From Phycisphaerae bacterium (lineage in GTDB: Bacteria > Planctomycetota > Phycisphaerae > UBA1845 > Fen-1342), in the NCBI GenBank assembly GCA_030428945.1, contig JAUIEC010000006.1, positions 244,526 through 308,525 on the forward strand: a stretch of 64,000 nucleotides of DNA, given 5' to 3'. Below the pieces are notes generated by a model, which had not been told where the DNA came from, did not search any database, and was given only the letters and a program-made list of their open reading frames with translations. The first letter of the stretch is position 1. The number at the start of each line of letters is the position of its first letter. Shown piece by piece: positions 42,861 to 51,426 of this stretch. A program made the position numbers and the translations under genes.

Positions 42861-43697
42861 TCAGGGCAGTTCGAGGTTGAGCCATTCGAAGTCGACCTTG
42901 AGCCGTTCGACGCGGGGATAGACGTAGATGCCGAGTTCGCAGTCGTCGTGGAAGCGGCCGGTGACCATCGAGTAGATGTTGAGCCGGCGGTCCTTCTCGC
43001 GGATGGGCTTGACGCGGGTGTTGGTGTTGCGAAGCCAGTCGTCGTAGACGGTGATGTTGCGGACCATGTCTTCGCCGGTCTCGATGTCGAGCGCGAAGGT
43101 CTTGTCGTCGACCCGGGTTTCGGGCGCTTCCTCGGGCGTCAGCATGCGGATGCGGATGCCGAGTTCCTCGAGGCGCGGGTGATCGATGTACTTGCCGCGG
43201 TACTGCATCGGGTGCGTCAGGAAGATCGGTTCGGCTTCCCCGCCGAAGACGACCCACAGGTAGCCGCGGGTCCTGGTGATCGACGTCGCCGCCCGGCTGG
43301 CGGGCGTCGCGACCGGGATCCGCATGTTGATGAAGCCCTGGCTGATCGCGCCCTGGGGGATCGAGTACTGCCGGGTCCGGTCGCGCTGGGCGAGGGTGTA
43401 CATGCTGGGGTCGACCATCGACAGGCCGGTGCTGTCGACCATCTCCTCGACGATCGGCGTGCCGAGGCGGATGATCTGTTCGATCCGGGGTCCGATCAGG
43501 CGGGCGTTGATCTGAAAGGCCGACTGGCGGACGTCGGACAGTTCGATGAAGTTCTGGATGCGGGTGTCGAAGATGCTGACGCACTCGACCCGCATCGGCC
43601 CGGTCGCCTCGGGCTGCGGCCCGGCCTGGTTCTGGGCCAGGGCGGTGGTGGTCAGGCAGGCCAGCACGGCCGCCCGGATGGCAAACGCATAGGACAT
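42861..43697 (-). CDS. Exported protein of unknown function
   Basis: The 278-residue protein has a signal peptide (SYAFAIRAAVLACLTTTALA) and a soluble domain. Notable segments are MRVECVSIFDTRIQNFIELS near residue 35, YLWVVFGGEAEPIFLTHPMQ and a repeated-charge segment KPIREKDRRLNIYSMVTG. I do not recognise a family. ATG 43697 has GGGAGA about 8 bases upstream; the longer open frame has no signal sequence. It is probably cotranscribed with the flippase-like gene, since only 21 bases separate them. Confidence 0.7.
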   Translation of the reverse strand: MSYAFAIRAAVLACLTTTALAQNQAGPQPEATGPMRVECVSIFDTRIQNFIELSDVRQSAFQINARLIGPRIEQIIRLGTPIVEEMVDSTGLSMVDPSMYTLAQRDRTRQYSIPQGAISQGFINMRIPVATPASRAATSITRTRGYLWVVFGGEAEPIFLTHPMQYRGKYIDHPRLEELGIRIRMLTPEEAPETRVDDKTFALDIETGEDMVRNITVYDDWLRNTNTRVKPIREKDRRLNIYSMVTGRFHDDCELGIYVYPRVERLKVDFEWLNLELP

Positions 43698-44094
43698 GGA
43701 AGTCTCTCCCTTCGGGATGATCCGGCGGTTCGACTGGATCCGGTCTCCGGATCGACAGTCCGCCCGGGCGGATGGACGCTGCAGGCAGGACACATATTCA
43801 CACCCCTTCGGCGGAGCGTCAATGCCCCCGGTCCGTCACCCCCATCGGCCCCCGGCGGCCAACCCGGTTCTCGGACCATCCTCGTTGGTGTCGACAAGAG
43901 GCGACGGCCCGAAGGCAGCCGGATTCCCTGGCAGTCCCCCACCCTTCCGCTCGCTGCGCTCGCTCAAGGGCGGGGCACCCCCGCGCGGAACGGAAGAACG
44001 TCGACAAACCGGCCTCATTCACTCCTTCACCCGTTCACTCTTCCACGACACACCCCTGCTTGACACGCGTTCGCCGGCCCGCGACTGTCTGCAC
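43698..44094. other. Divergent intergenic region with dispersed repeats
   Basis: No gene was found in these 397 bases. They contain a copy of the dispersed CCCCACCCTTCCGCTCGC repeat (43936-43968) and a short octamer-type tract with CATTCACT, CGTTCACT and CTTCCAC (44025-44048). A TTGACA hexamer at 44060-44065 could be the -35 box of the symporter gene, but no good -10 box follows. Confidence 0.6.
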
Positions 44095-45630
44095 ATGCCG
44101 CCGGGACTCGAAACCAACTTCACCGGCCTCGACTGGGGCATCGTCGTCGCCTACCTGCTGGTGGTGACGGTCGTCGGCTTCTACGCCAATCGCTACATCG
44201 GGGACATGGCCGACTACCTGGTCGCCGGCCGAACGCTGCGGAGCGGGCTGGCGATCGCGACCATGATCGGCAGCGAACTGGGCCTGGTCACGATCGTCTA
44301 CGCCGGCGAGAAAGGCTTCACCGGCGGGCTGGCGGCCCTGCACATCGGCGTGCTGGCCGGGTTCGTCACGCTGCTGGTGGGGCTGAGCGGCTTCCTGGTG
44401 GTGCCGCTGCGCCGGGCCGGCGTCTGCACGATTCCCGAGTACTACGAGATGCGCTTCGGGCGCGGCGTGCGGGTGCTCGGCGGAATCATCCTGGCCCTGG
44501 CCGGGATTCTCAACATGGGCCTGTTCCTGGTGGCCGGCGCGAAGTTCATCACCTTCCTGACCGGCATTCACGACCCGAACCTGCTGAACTGGGTCATGAC
44601 GATCCTGCTGGTGCTGGTGCTGCTGTACACCGTGCTGGGCGGGATGGTCTCGGTCGTCGTGACCGATTACCTGCAGTTCGTCGTGCTCGCGGTCGGCCTG
44701 CTGGCCAGTTGCTGGCTCGCCTACCAGCAACTCGGATGGGAGCAGATCGCCGGGGCCGTGCAGACCATCCACGGCGACGGCGGCAGCGATCCGCTCGCCG
44801 GCTACGGACCCGGGTACGTCATCTGGACCATGTTCGTCGCCGGACTCGTCTCCTGCGCGGTCTGGCCGACCGCCGCGATGCGGGCCTGCTCGGTCGAAAG
44901 TGAACAGGCCGTCCGGCGACTCTACATCTGGTCGTCGATCGGCTTCCTGATTCGCTGGGCGCTGCCCGTCTTCCTCGGGGTCTGCGCGCTGGCCTGGATC
45001 GAGGGCCGCACCGACCTGCACGAGATGTTCCTGCCCGCCGGCAAGACCGCGTACTCGCAGCAGGCGGTCCCCGCCTACCTGGCGCAACTGCTGCCGGCCG
45101 GGCTGATCGGACTGGTGGCCGCCGGCATGCTCGCGGCGTTCATGTCGACGCACGACAGCTACCTGCTCTGCTGGAGCGCCGTTCTGACCCAGGACGTCGT
45201 CGCCCCGCTGCTGGGTGACCGGCTCAGCACGCCCGGACGACTGCTGCTGACCCGCGTCTTCATCCTGCTGATCGGCGGGTTCCTGCTGGTCTGGGGGCTG
45301 TGGTACCCGCTGAAGGCGGACCTGTGGGACTACATGGCCGTGACGGGGTCGGTGTACTTCACCGGGGCGTTCGTGCTGCTGCTGGCCGGGCTGTACTGGA
45401 ACGGCGCCAGTCGCGTCGGCGCATACCTGACGCTTCTGTGCGGCGGCCTGATGCTGCTGACGCTGCAGGACACGCCGATGCGGGCGTGGGTCGACCTGGT
45501 CCTGGCCCGCGGCGGGTACCAGTTGAAAGACGAGCACCTCGGACTGCTGACCACGATCCTGTGCCTGCTGGCGATGGTTTTCGGCTCGCTGCTGTTCCCG
45601 GACCGCCGGCGGAGGGAGGCGGAGGCATGA
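44095..45630 (+). CDS. Sodium:solute symporter (SSS family)
   Basis: The 511-residue protein has about 13 hydrophobic helices and the SSS pattern. The first helix is GIVVAYLLVVTVVGFYANRY. GDMADYLVAGRTLRSGLAIA, EYYEMRFGRGVRVLGGIILA and VVTDYLQFVVLAVGLLASCW are the conserved sodium- and substrate-site regions. The family uses sodium to import sugars, amino acids, organic acids or vitamins; the substrate is not clear here. ATG 44095 is the start closest to the first helix. A 42-residue membrane protein gene overlaps the stop by four bases (ATGA) and is probably a partner subunit. Confidence 0.92.
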   Translation: MPPGLETNFTGLDWGIVVAYLLVVTVVGFYANRYIGDMADYLVAGRTLRSGLAIATMIGSELGLVTIVYAGEKGFTGGLAALHIGVLAGFVTLLVGLSGFLVVPLRRAGVCTIPEYYEMRFGRGVRVLGGIILALAGILNMGLFLVAGAKFITFLTGIHDPNLLNWVMTILLVLVLLYTVLGGMVSVVVTDYLQFVVLAVGLLASCWLAYQQLGWEQIAGAVQTIHGDGGSDPLAGYGPGYVIWTMFVAGLVSCAVWPTAAMRACSVESEQAVRRLYIWSSIGFLIRWALPVFLGVCALAWIEGRTDLHEMFLPAGKTAYSQQAVPAYLAQLLPAGLIGLVAAGMLAAFMSTHDSYLLCWSAVLTQDVVAPLLGDRLSTPGRLLLTRVFILLIGGFLLVWGLWYPLKADLWDYMAVTGSVYFTGAFVLLLAGLYWNGASRVGAYLTLLCGGLMLLTLQDTPMRAWVDLVLARGGYQLKDEHLGLLTTILCLLAMVFGSLLFPDRRRREAEA

Positions 45631-45755
45631 ACTGGATCGAGATCTGGAAGTGGGTTCTGCTGCTCGCGATGGTCAGCTTCGCGCTGCTGGCGGTGGTGAT
45701 CACGATTCGCGGGGCACTCGACCTCGGCGAGATGTTCCGCCGGCTGAAGAAGTGA
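45627..45755 (+). CDS. Small membrane protein coupled to the symporter
   Basis: This 42-residue protein begins at an ATG that overlaps the symporter stop (ATGA). GGAGG lies just upstream inside the symporter gene. It has one hydrophobic helix (WVLLLAMVSFALLAVVITI, residues 9-27), an aromatic-rich start (MNWIEIWK) and a short basic end (GEMFRRLKK). The translational coupling and the single helix suggest a small subunit or stabiliser of the transporter. It is too short for family recognition, but the overlap and the ribosome binding site support it as a real gene. Confidence 0.7.
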   Translation: MNWIEIWKWVLLLAMVSFALLAVVITIRGALDLGEMFRRLKK

Positions 45756-45766
45756 GCGGATGTCGG

Positions 45767-46135
45767 TTCACAGGCGGGACGCCTGTGCCACAGTTTCAGT
45801 TCTGGTCTGTCACAGGCGGGACGCCTGTGCCACAGTTTCAGTTCTGGTCGGTTCACAGGCAGGACGCCTGTGCCACAGTTTCAGTTCTGGTCTGTTCACA
45901 GGCAGGACGCCTGTGCCACAGTTTCAGCTCTGGTCTGTTCACAGGCGAGACGCCTGTGCCACAGTTTCAGTTCTGGTCTGTTCACAGGCGAGACGCCTGT
46001 GCCACAGGTTCAGTTCTGGTCTGTTCACAGGCGAGACGCCTGTGCCACAGGTTCAGTTCTGGTCTGTTCACAGGCGAGACGCCTGTGCCACAGTTTCAGC
46101 TCTGGTCTGTTCACAGGCGAGACGCCTGTGCCACA
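45767..46135. repeat. Tandem array of nine 43-bp hairpin repeats
   Basis: Units start near 45767, 45809, 45852, 45895, 45938, 45981, 46024, 46067 and 46110. The spacing is 43 bases, except 42 once. Each has the palindrome CACAGGCG-AGA-CGCCTGTG (with GGGA/AGGA loop variants in the first four) followed by CCACAGTTTCAGTTCTGG. The last unit is cut after the hairpin. It separates the convergent symporter and motB genes. Frames across it give HRRDACAT- and TGETPVPQ-like peptides, which are translation artefacts of such repeats. Confidence 0.95.
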
Positions 46136-46136
46136 C

Positions 46137-46177
46137 TTCCCTGTTCCCTGTTCCCTGTTCCCTGTTCCCTGTTCCCT
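46137..46177. repeat. Heptamer repeat TTCCCTG
   Basis: Five to six copies of TTCCCTG lie in tandem directly after the 43-bp array and before the motB stop. The purine strand reads CAGGGAA. The same heptamer occurs around 24228-24248 and, degenerate, around 51272-51296. Confidence 0.9.
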
Positions 46178-46180
46178 TCT

Positions 46181-46912
46181 TCACTCACTAACCTCTTCCT
46201 CGGCGAATTCCGAGAAGGTCCGGTCACGCTGCAGCAGTTCGACCAGGTCGTTCCGCTCGCGTTCGTGCATGTTGTACGCCCGCCGCGTCACCGGGCGTGA
46301 CGTGCCGGCCGCCATGATCAGCGTGCGGCGTTCGTCGATCCCGGCCTCGAGCAGCACCTCGAGGACCGCCCGCGCCCGGGCGTACGACAGCGAGTAGTGA
46401 TCCGAGTAGTCCGAGCCGGCCACCGGGCGTTTGCTGGCATGCCCGCGAATCTCGATCATCGTGGTGTGTCCGCGCAGCTTCTCGGCGTACTCGACCAGGC
46501 GGGCCCGTTCGTCGGCCGGCATCTCGGCCGAGAGTTCCGGGAACATGACGCGTCCGCCCTTGGCGAAGTACTCGCGGTTGCGGATGTTGGTGACGGTGTT
46601 CTGCTGGCCGCGCGGGCCGTCCTCGTCGGTCGGGCTCAGGTCTTCGGGATGGATCGGGATCTGCAGGACCTGCTGCAGCGGGACGTTCTTGATGGATTCG
46701 ACGTCGTCGCTGGGAATCTCGCGGGCGCCGCCCTCGTAGCCGAACTCCTCCCGCAGGGCCTGCATCAGTTGCTGGACCAGGTCCTCCTGCTTCGGCTCCA
46801 TGAACGTCAGCAGCAGCACGAAGAACGTCAGCAGCAGCGTGACCATGTCGCCGTAGGTGACCATCCACTCGGGAGCGCCGCCGCCACCTGCCGCCTCTTT
46901 CTTCTTGGCCAT
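46181..46912 (-). CDS. motB: Flagellar motor stator protein MotB
   Basis: The 243-residue protein has a short cytoplasmic start and one membrane helix, PEWMVTYGDMVTLLLTFFVLLL. Its aspartate is the proton- or sodium-carrying residue of MotB/PomB stators. An OmpA-like peptidoglycan-binding domain follows from about residue 115 (MIEIRGHASKRPVAGSDYSD, SLSYARARAVLEVLLEAGID). Together with MotA it forms the ion channel that drives the flagellum. The motA gene lies 17 bases upstream. The final codons (VSE then TGA) run into an AGTGAGTGAAG repeat-like segment, so the stop is supplied by repeat sequence. Confidence 0.95.
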   Translation of the reverse strand: MAKKKEAAGGGGAPEWMVTYGDMVTLLLTFFVLLLTFMEPKQEDLVQQLMQALREEFGYEGGAREIPSDDVESIKNVPLQQVLQIPIHPEDLSPTDEDGPRGQQNTVTNIRNREYFAKGGRVMFPELSAEMPADERARLVEYAEKLRGHTTMIEIRGHASKRPVAGSDYSDHYSLSYARARAVLEVLLEAGIDERRTLIMAAGTSRPVTRRAYNMHERERNDLVELLQRDRTFSEFAEEEVSE

Positions 46913-46929
46913 CGGATCACCGGCGGGGC

Positions 46930-47712
46930 TTAACCGCCCTCCTGAGAGGCCTCAATCACCGCCCGCTGCTTGTTGTCCAGGAACGCCATCAGCTTCTGCT
47001 GGACGATCCGCGGGTTGTCGCCCGCCTGGATGCTCATCACCCCGCGGATGATCAGCAGCTTGCCGGCCACCTCCTGGTTGCTGCGCAGGCCAAGCTTGTC
47101 GGCAATCGGCATCGCGAAGACGTTCGCGACCAGCGACCCGTAGAAGGTCGTGATCAGCGCGACCGCCATCGAGGGACCCAGCGATTCCAGGTCGCTCAGG
47201 TTGCCCAGCATCAGCACCAGCCCGATCAGCGTTCCGATCATGCCGAAGGCCGGGGCGTACTTGCCCATGTTGTCGAACAGCGCCTTGCCGTCCGCGTGCC
47301 GCTCCATGATCGTCTCGAGTTCCTGGTCCAGGGCGGCCTCGATCACCGAAGGATCCTGCCCGTCGATCGCCATCCGCAGTCCCTGCACCAGAAACGGGTC
47401 GTACTCCCCCTCCGCCAGGTGCGTCTCGAGACTCAGGATCCCGTCCCGACGGGCCACCTCGGCCAGCTTGATCAGCGACTCGACGTACTTCAGCGAATCC
47501 ACCGGGGTCGAGAAGAACGCCTTCTTGACCACCCCGAAGATCTTCAGCGCATGACCGAGCGGGAACGAAATCAGGACCGCCGCGACCGTGCCGCCGAGCA
47601 CGACGGTGGCCGAGGCGGCGTCCATGAACGTCGTCAGCGAGCCGTTGATCAGGATCGAGCCGCAGACCAGGCCAACCCCGAGAATGATGCCGATAACTGT
47701 CGCAATATCCAT
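46930..47712 (-). CDS. motA: Flagellar motor stator protein MotA
   Basis: The 260-residue protein has four hydrophobic helices and the MotA/PomA pattern. Conserved segments are TVIGIILGVGLVCGSILING at the start, the cytoplasmic loop with AEGEYDPFLVQGLRMAIDGQ, and the last two helices with APAFGMIGTLIGLVLMLGNL and MAVALITTFYGSLVANVFAM. Pro and Gly in APAFGMIGT are typical. It pairs with MotB, encoded 17 bases downstream, to form the stator. A GTCGATAA sequence on the minus strand upstream (47782-47775) resembles the -10 box of sigma28 promoters, which often drive motAB, but no good -35 box is seen. Confidence 0.95.
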   Translation of the reverse strand: MDIATVIGIILGVGLVCGSILINGSLTTFMDAASATVVLGGTVAAVLISFPLGHALKIFGVVKKAFFSTPVDSLKYVESLIKLAEVARRDGILSLETHLAEGEYDPFLVQGLRMAIDGQDPSVIEAALDQELETIMERHADGKALFDNMGKYAPAFGMIGTLIGLVLMLGNLSDLESLGPSMAVALITTFYGSLVANVFAMPIADKLGLRSNQEVAGKLLIIRGVMSIQAGDNPRIVQQKLMAFLDNKQRAVIEASQEGG

Positions 47713-47774
47713 CCGGTCGCTCTCACCTGCCGGGGAGGAACTGCCGCCGGTCTGACGACGTACCGCCGGGGGTG

Positions 47775-47782
47775 TTATCGAC
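47775..47782 (-). promoter_or_regulatory. Possible sigma28 -10 element before motA
   Basis: GTCGATAA differs from the sigma28 -10 consensus GCCGATAA at one position. The expected TAAA at -35 is only weakly matched by GAAT. It lies about 63 bases before the motA start. Confidence 0.25.
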
Positions 47783-47824
47783 GAGCGCGGGTGGAGGATT
47801 CAGTAAGTGGATGAGGCGCCGGCA

Positions 47825-49006
47825 TCAGGGTTCCGAACGTCCGAGAAGCTGAAGCTCGGCCCGGGCCAGCTCCTCGGCCGCCAGGTCCCGCTCGGTCACG
47901 TCTTCGAGGCCCTGGACGGCGATCCGCAGGTGTCCGGCCGCCCGGGCGGCGTCCCCCAGGTAGCGGCGGCACATCAGCCCGACGAACAGCCGCACCTGGA
48001 AGGCATCGGCCGCGTTGGGGTAGGCCTGCAGGAACGCCTCGTAGGCCTCGACGGCATCCGCGTGGCGATCGCCGTGGGCGAACATGTTGGCCAGTTCGAG
48101 TTGCTGGCGGCGGGGCAGCACGACGGTGTCGTCGAGGGTCCGAAGCCGGTCGTACAGGCGGGCGGCCTCGGTGTAGTCGTGCTCGGACAGGCGGTCGAGG
48201 ATGTCCTCGCGAAGCTGGTCGGCCGGTCCCATGGCGATTTCGTCGAGCGGCCGGGACTCGACCTGCTCGACGGTGACGCGTCGGGTCGTCGGGGGGCTGT
48301 GTTCGTATCCGAAGTCGGCGAAGGTCCCGGTCCGCCGCCGCCAGCGATCCCAGAGTGCCAGCAGGTCGAACTGGTTGCGGGGCAGGGCCTGGGACATCAG
48401 CAGGAGCATCGCGGTCGCGAAGCCGAAGGCGTAGCCGCCCAGGTGGGCCGAGTAGGCGACGTTCGAGACCATCCCGCTGTCGAAGCGGGGCGCGACGATG
48501 TTGTCCCAGAGGATGATCTTGAAGACGATCACCGCCATGGCCGGCAGTTGCAGCGGCATGACGATGAAGAGCCAGAGCAGCAGCGTGATGTGCACCCGCG
48601 GAAACAGGACCAGGAACGCGGTCGTGACCGCCGCAATCGCTCCCGATGCACCCAGGAGCGGGTTGTTGTTGCTGTAGGCGAAGACCAGCCCGGCGAAGAC
48701 GCCCCCGGCCAGGTAGAACACGACATAGTTCAGCGACCCCATCCGGTCGCAGACGGCGTTGCCGAAGATCCACAGGAACAGCATGTTGCCGGCCAGGTGC
48801 ATCATGTCGCCGTGCCGGAACTGGTAGGTCAGGTACTCGTTCAGGCTCGGCGCGGCCCCGTGCAGCGGCGGCAGCAGCGACTGGATCGTCTGATAACCGC
48901 CGACCGTTCCTTCGCTGAGGAAGATGAGGACATTCAGGGCGACGAGAATCCAGTTGCCGATCGGCCGTCGGCGCAGATGAACATCGGTTCCAATCGGGAT
49001 CAGCAT
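47825..49006 (-). CDS. Rhomboid-family intramembrane serine protease
   Basis: The 393-residue protein has six or seven hydrophobic helices in the first 230 residues with the rhomboid signatures: HGDMMHLAGNMLFLWIFGNA, the catalytic Ser in LLGASGAIAAV and the catalytic His in YSAHLGGYAFGF. It should cleave membrane helices of other proteins. The C-terminal 170 residues are soluble and TPR-like (HDYTEAARLYDRLRTLDD, DRHADAVEAYEAFLQAYPNA), which may recruit substrates. I chose ATG 49006 because MLIPIGTDVHLRRRP resembles the usual start; an ATG at 49042 is possible. It is upstream of motAB on the same strand with a gap of 112 bases. Confidence 0.9.
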   Translation of the reverse strand: MLIPIGTDVHLRRRPIGNWILVALNVLIFLSEGTVGGYQTIQSLLPPLHGAAPSLNEYLTYQFRHGDMMHLAGNMLFLWIFGNAVCDRMGSLNYVVFYLAGGVFAGLVFAYSNNNPLLGASGAIAAVTTAFLVLFPRVHITLLLWLFIVMPLQLPAMAVIVFKIILWDNIVAPRFDSGMVSNVAYSAHLGGYAFGFATAMLLLMSQALPRNQFDLLALWDRWRRRTGTFADFGYEHSPPTTRRVTVEQVESRPLDEIAMGPADQLREDILDRLSEHDYTEAARLYDRLRTLDDTVVLPRRQQLELANMFAHGDRHADAVEAYEAFLQAYPNAADAFQVRLFVGLMCRRYLGDAARAAGHLRIAVQGLEDVTERDLAAEELARAELQLLGRSEP

Positions 49007-49226
49007 CCGGAATGCCCCGGCCGGTACGAGCGGCTGCGGCATGCGCGCAGCTCTGGTTCCGCGACAAGTTTAGCGGGCAACGTCAGGCAGGGCGACCACG
49101 GGTCGGGGTCGGGGCGGCGGGCTATCGCGGCGGGCGGCGAATCGGCTAGGATCTACCGATACGCCCGCAATTCGCCGGGGGGCTGCTGGCGGCGGGCAGG
49201 TCACGAGATCAGACGAGGGACGAACG

Positions 49227-50420
49227 GTGAGCGGAACACTGACCAAGCAGCGGATCCAGGTCGATACCAGCGGCCCGGATTTTTACGATCTGGCCGGGCT
49301 GTTGACGGATGACGAGCGGGCCGTCCAGGAGGCGGTGGCGCGGTTCGTCGACGAGCGGGTCCTGCCGATCATCGGTGAGTGTTTCGAGCAGGCCCGTTTC
49401 CCGGACGAACTGGTTCCGGAGATGGCGGCCCTGGGTCTGCTGGGCCCGACCCTGCACGACTATGGCTGCGCGGGGCTGAGCTACGTCGCGTACGGGCTGA
49501 TCATGCAGGAGCTCGAGCGGGGCGACAGCGGCCTGCGGAGCTTCGCGAGCGTGCAGAGCAGCCTGTGCATGTATCCGATTCACGCCTACGGCACGGACGA
49601 GCAGAAGCAGCGCTGGCTGCCGGAAATGGCCCAGGCCCGGGCCATCGGCTGTTTCGGGCTGACCGAACCCGACGGCGGTTCGGACCCCGGCGCGATGAAG
49701 ACCTTCGCCCGTCGCGACGGCGGCGACTGGATCATCGACGGCGCCAAGATGTGGATCACCAACGGGACCGTCGCGGACGTCGCGATCGTCTGGGCCAACA
49801 CGGATGACGGCATTCGCGGCTTCCTGGTCGAGAAGGGCATGCCGGGCTACGAGGCCCGCGACATTCCCCGCAAGATGTCGCTGCGGGCGTCGGTCACCTC
49901 GGAACTGTTCTTCGACGGCGTCCGCGTGCCGGACGCGAACCGCCTGCCGGGCGCCAGCGGCCTGGCCGGTCCGCTCGGCTGCCTGACGCAGGCCCGCTTC
50001 GGGATTGCGTGGGGCGCGATCGGCGCGGCCCAGGCCTGTTACCGCGAGGCCCTGACCTTCGTGCAGCAGCGCGACCTGTTCGGCGCGACGCTGGATCATC
50101 GCCAGACGATCCAGGTGCGGCTGGCGGAAATGGTCCGGCAGATCACGATGGCGCAACTGCTCGGCTGGCGGCTGGGCCAGTTGAAGGACCTCGGGTTCGG
50201 GCACCATACGCAGGTGAGCCTGGCGAAGTGGAACAACGTGCGGATGGCGCTCGACATTGCCCGCGATGCCCGCGACATGCTCGGCGCCGGCGGGATCTCG
50301 GTCGAATGCAGCCCGATCCGCCACATGCTGAACCTCGAGAGCGTGATCACCTACGAGGGCACCGAGACGATCCACCAGCTTGTCGTCGGTCGGCAGATCA
50401 CCGGCAAGGCCGCCTTCTGA
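49227..50420 (+). CDS. gcdH: Glutaryl-CoA dehydrogenase (acyl-CoA dehydrogenase family)
   Basis: The 397-residue protein is a flavin-dependent acyl-CoA dehydrogenase. Features that point to the glutaryl-CoA branch are the LRSFASVQSSLCMYPIHAYG segment and the C-terminal YEGTETIHQLVVGRQITG with the catalytic glutamate. FGLTEPDGGSDPGAMKTFAR and WITNGTVADVAIVWA are the usual FAD-binding segments. The enzyme oxidises and decarboxylates glutaryl-CoA to crotonyl-CoA in lysine and tryptophan breakdown. It is cytosolic and works as a tetramer with electron-transfer flavoprotein. The start is GTG 49227, preceded by GAGGGA. No other genes of the pathway are adjacent. Confidence 0.9.
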   Translation: MSGTLTKQRIQVDTSGPDFYDLAGLLTDDERAVQEAVARFVDERVLPIIGECFEQARFPDELVPEMAALGLLGPTLHDYGCAGLSYVAYGLIMQELERGDSGLRSFASVQSSLCMYPIHAYGTDEQKQRWLPEMAQARAIGCFGLTEPDGGSDPGAMKTFARRDGGDWIIDGAKMWITNGTVADVAIVWANTDDGIRGFLVEKGMPGYEARDIPRKMSLRASVTSELFFDGVRVPDANRLPGASGLAGPLGCLTQARFGIAWGAIGAAQACYREALTFVQQRDLFGATLDHRQTIQVRLAEMVRQITMAQLLGWRLGQLKDLGFGHHTQVSLAKWNNVRMALDIARDARDMLGAGGISVECSPIRHMLNLESVITYEGTETIHQLVVGRQITGKAAF

Positions 50421-50512
50421 GCAGGCCGGCCCGCGGGGAATCACGCCCGAATCCTGAACGCGTACGGATTCCGGCATAGAATCGCAGCCCGAACGACCGG
50501 GGAGCGATCACC

Positions 50513-51247
50513 GTGCGCATGCGTATCCTGCTGCTGATCCTGCTTGGCGTGACCACCGGCTGCGCTGCCGAGCGCCTCGGTGGTCCCGGTCATGTCTGGC
50601 TGTTCCCGGGCATCGAGGGCAACTCGTTCTGGCTGGGACCGGCCGCCCGCGGGCTGCGCGACGGCGGCGTCCAGGGCACGTTCCACTACTTCGACTGGAG
50701 CCGGCCGATGCCGGGCGCCGGGGGCCTGGCCAACCTGACCGAGCACGATGAGAACCGGGCGAAGGCCGCGGCACTGGCGGAGGAGATCGCCGGCGCGGTC
50801 GGCGGCGAGCCGCTGGACCTGGTCGGCTATTCCGGTGGCGGCGGCATGGCGGTCTTCGTGGCCGAGGCGTTGCCGGAGGGCGTGCACCTGCGGCGGGTGG
50901 TACTGGTGCAGCCGGCGCTCAGTCCCGGGTACGACCTGACGCCGACCCTGCGCCGGGTGACGGGCGAGGTGATCAACGTGCACTGTCACTCGGACCGCTT
51001 CACGCTCGGGCTGGGGACGGAACTGTTCGGCACGATGGACCGGGCGTACGTCTCATCCGCGGGGAAGGACGGGTTCGACGTGCAGGTCGCGGTGCCCGAC
51101 GCGTCGCTGCGCAAACGGCTCCGCCAGGTGGCCTGGGAGCCGGCCCACGTCCTGTACGGTCACATCGGCGGCCACATCGGAATGCTGGGGTACTACTGGA
51201 ACCGGGCGGTCGTCGCGCCGCTGCTGGGCAGCGATCAGAGTAAGTAA
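50513..51247 (+). CDS. Lipoprotein with alpha/beta hydrolase fold
   Basis: The 244-residue protein begins with a lipoprotein signal (MRILLLILLGVTTGC, lipobox VTTGC). The rest has an alpha/beta hydrolase pattern: VWLFPGIEGNSFWLGPAARG, the nucleophile elbow GYSGGGG (about residue 110) and a late histidine in YGHIGGHIGMLGYYW. The acid residue could be the Asp in HCHSDRFTLG. It may be an outer-surface esterase or lipase; substrate unknown. The start GTG 50513 has GGGGAG 8 bases upstream; ATG 50519 is the alternative. It is on the same strand as gcdH, 92 bases downstream. Confidence 0.78.
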   Translation: MRMRILLLILLGVTTGCAAERLGGPGHVWLFPGIEGNSFWLGPAARGLRDGGVQGTFHYFDWSRPMPGAGGLANLTEHDENRAKAAALAEEIAGAVGGEPLDLVGYSGGGGMAVFVAEALPEGVHLRRVVLVQPALSPGYDLTPTLRRVTGEVINVHCHSDRFTLGLGTELFGTMDRAYVSSAGKDGFDVQVAVPDASLRKRLRQVAWEPAHVLYGHIGGHIGMLGYYWNRAVVAPLLGSDQSK

Positions 51248-51426
51248 GCCAGGGAGCCAGGACCCGGTCCGCTCCCTGTTCCGTGTTCCCTTCCCCGGGT
51301 GCGGCATCCTTGAGCGAGCGGAAACGTGGGGAAGTCCGGGGATTGTCTGAAGGCGGTGGCTGCGGTGAACACGCCTTGCAGGGTGCGTCGTTAACGCGTC
51401 CGCGCGCCACCTGCCGATCCACCCGG
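51248..51426. repeat. Convergent intergenic region with repeat remnants
   Basis: The region has degenerate CAGGGAGC and CTGTTCC units (51251-51296), an inverted, degenerate copy of the dispersed CCCCACCCTTCCGCTCGC repeat (51307-51333) and GCAGGGTGCG (51378-51387). No gene is present. Confidence 0.65.

Noticed and set aside
45767..46135. Possible CRISPR array
   Set aside because: The whole 43-bp unit is repeated, with no variable spacers, and there are no cas genes in the window.
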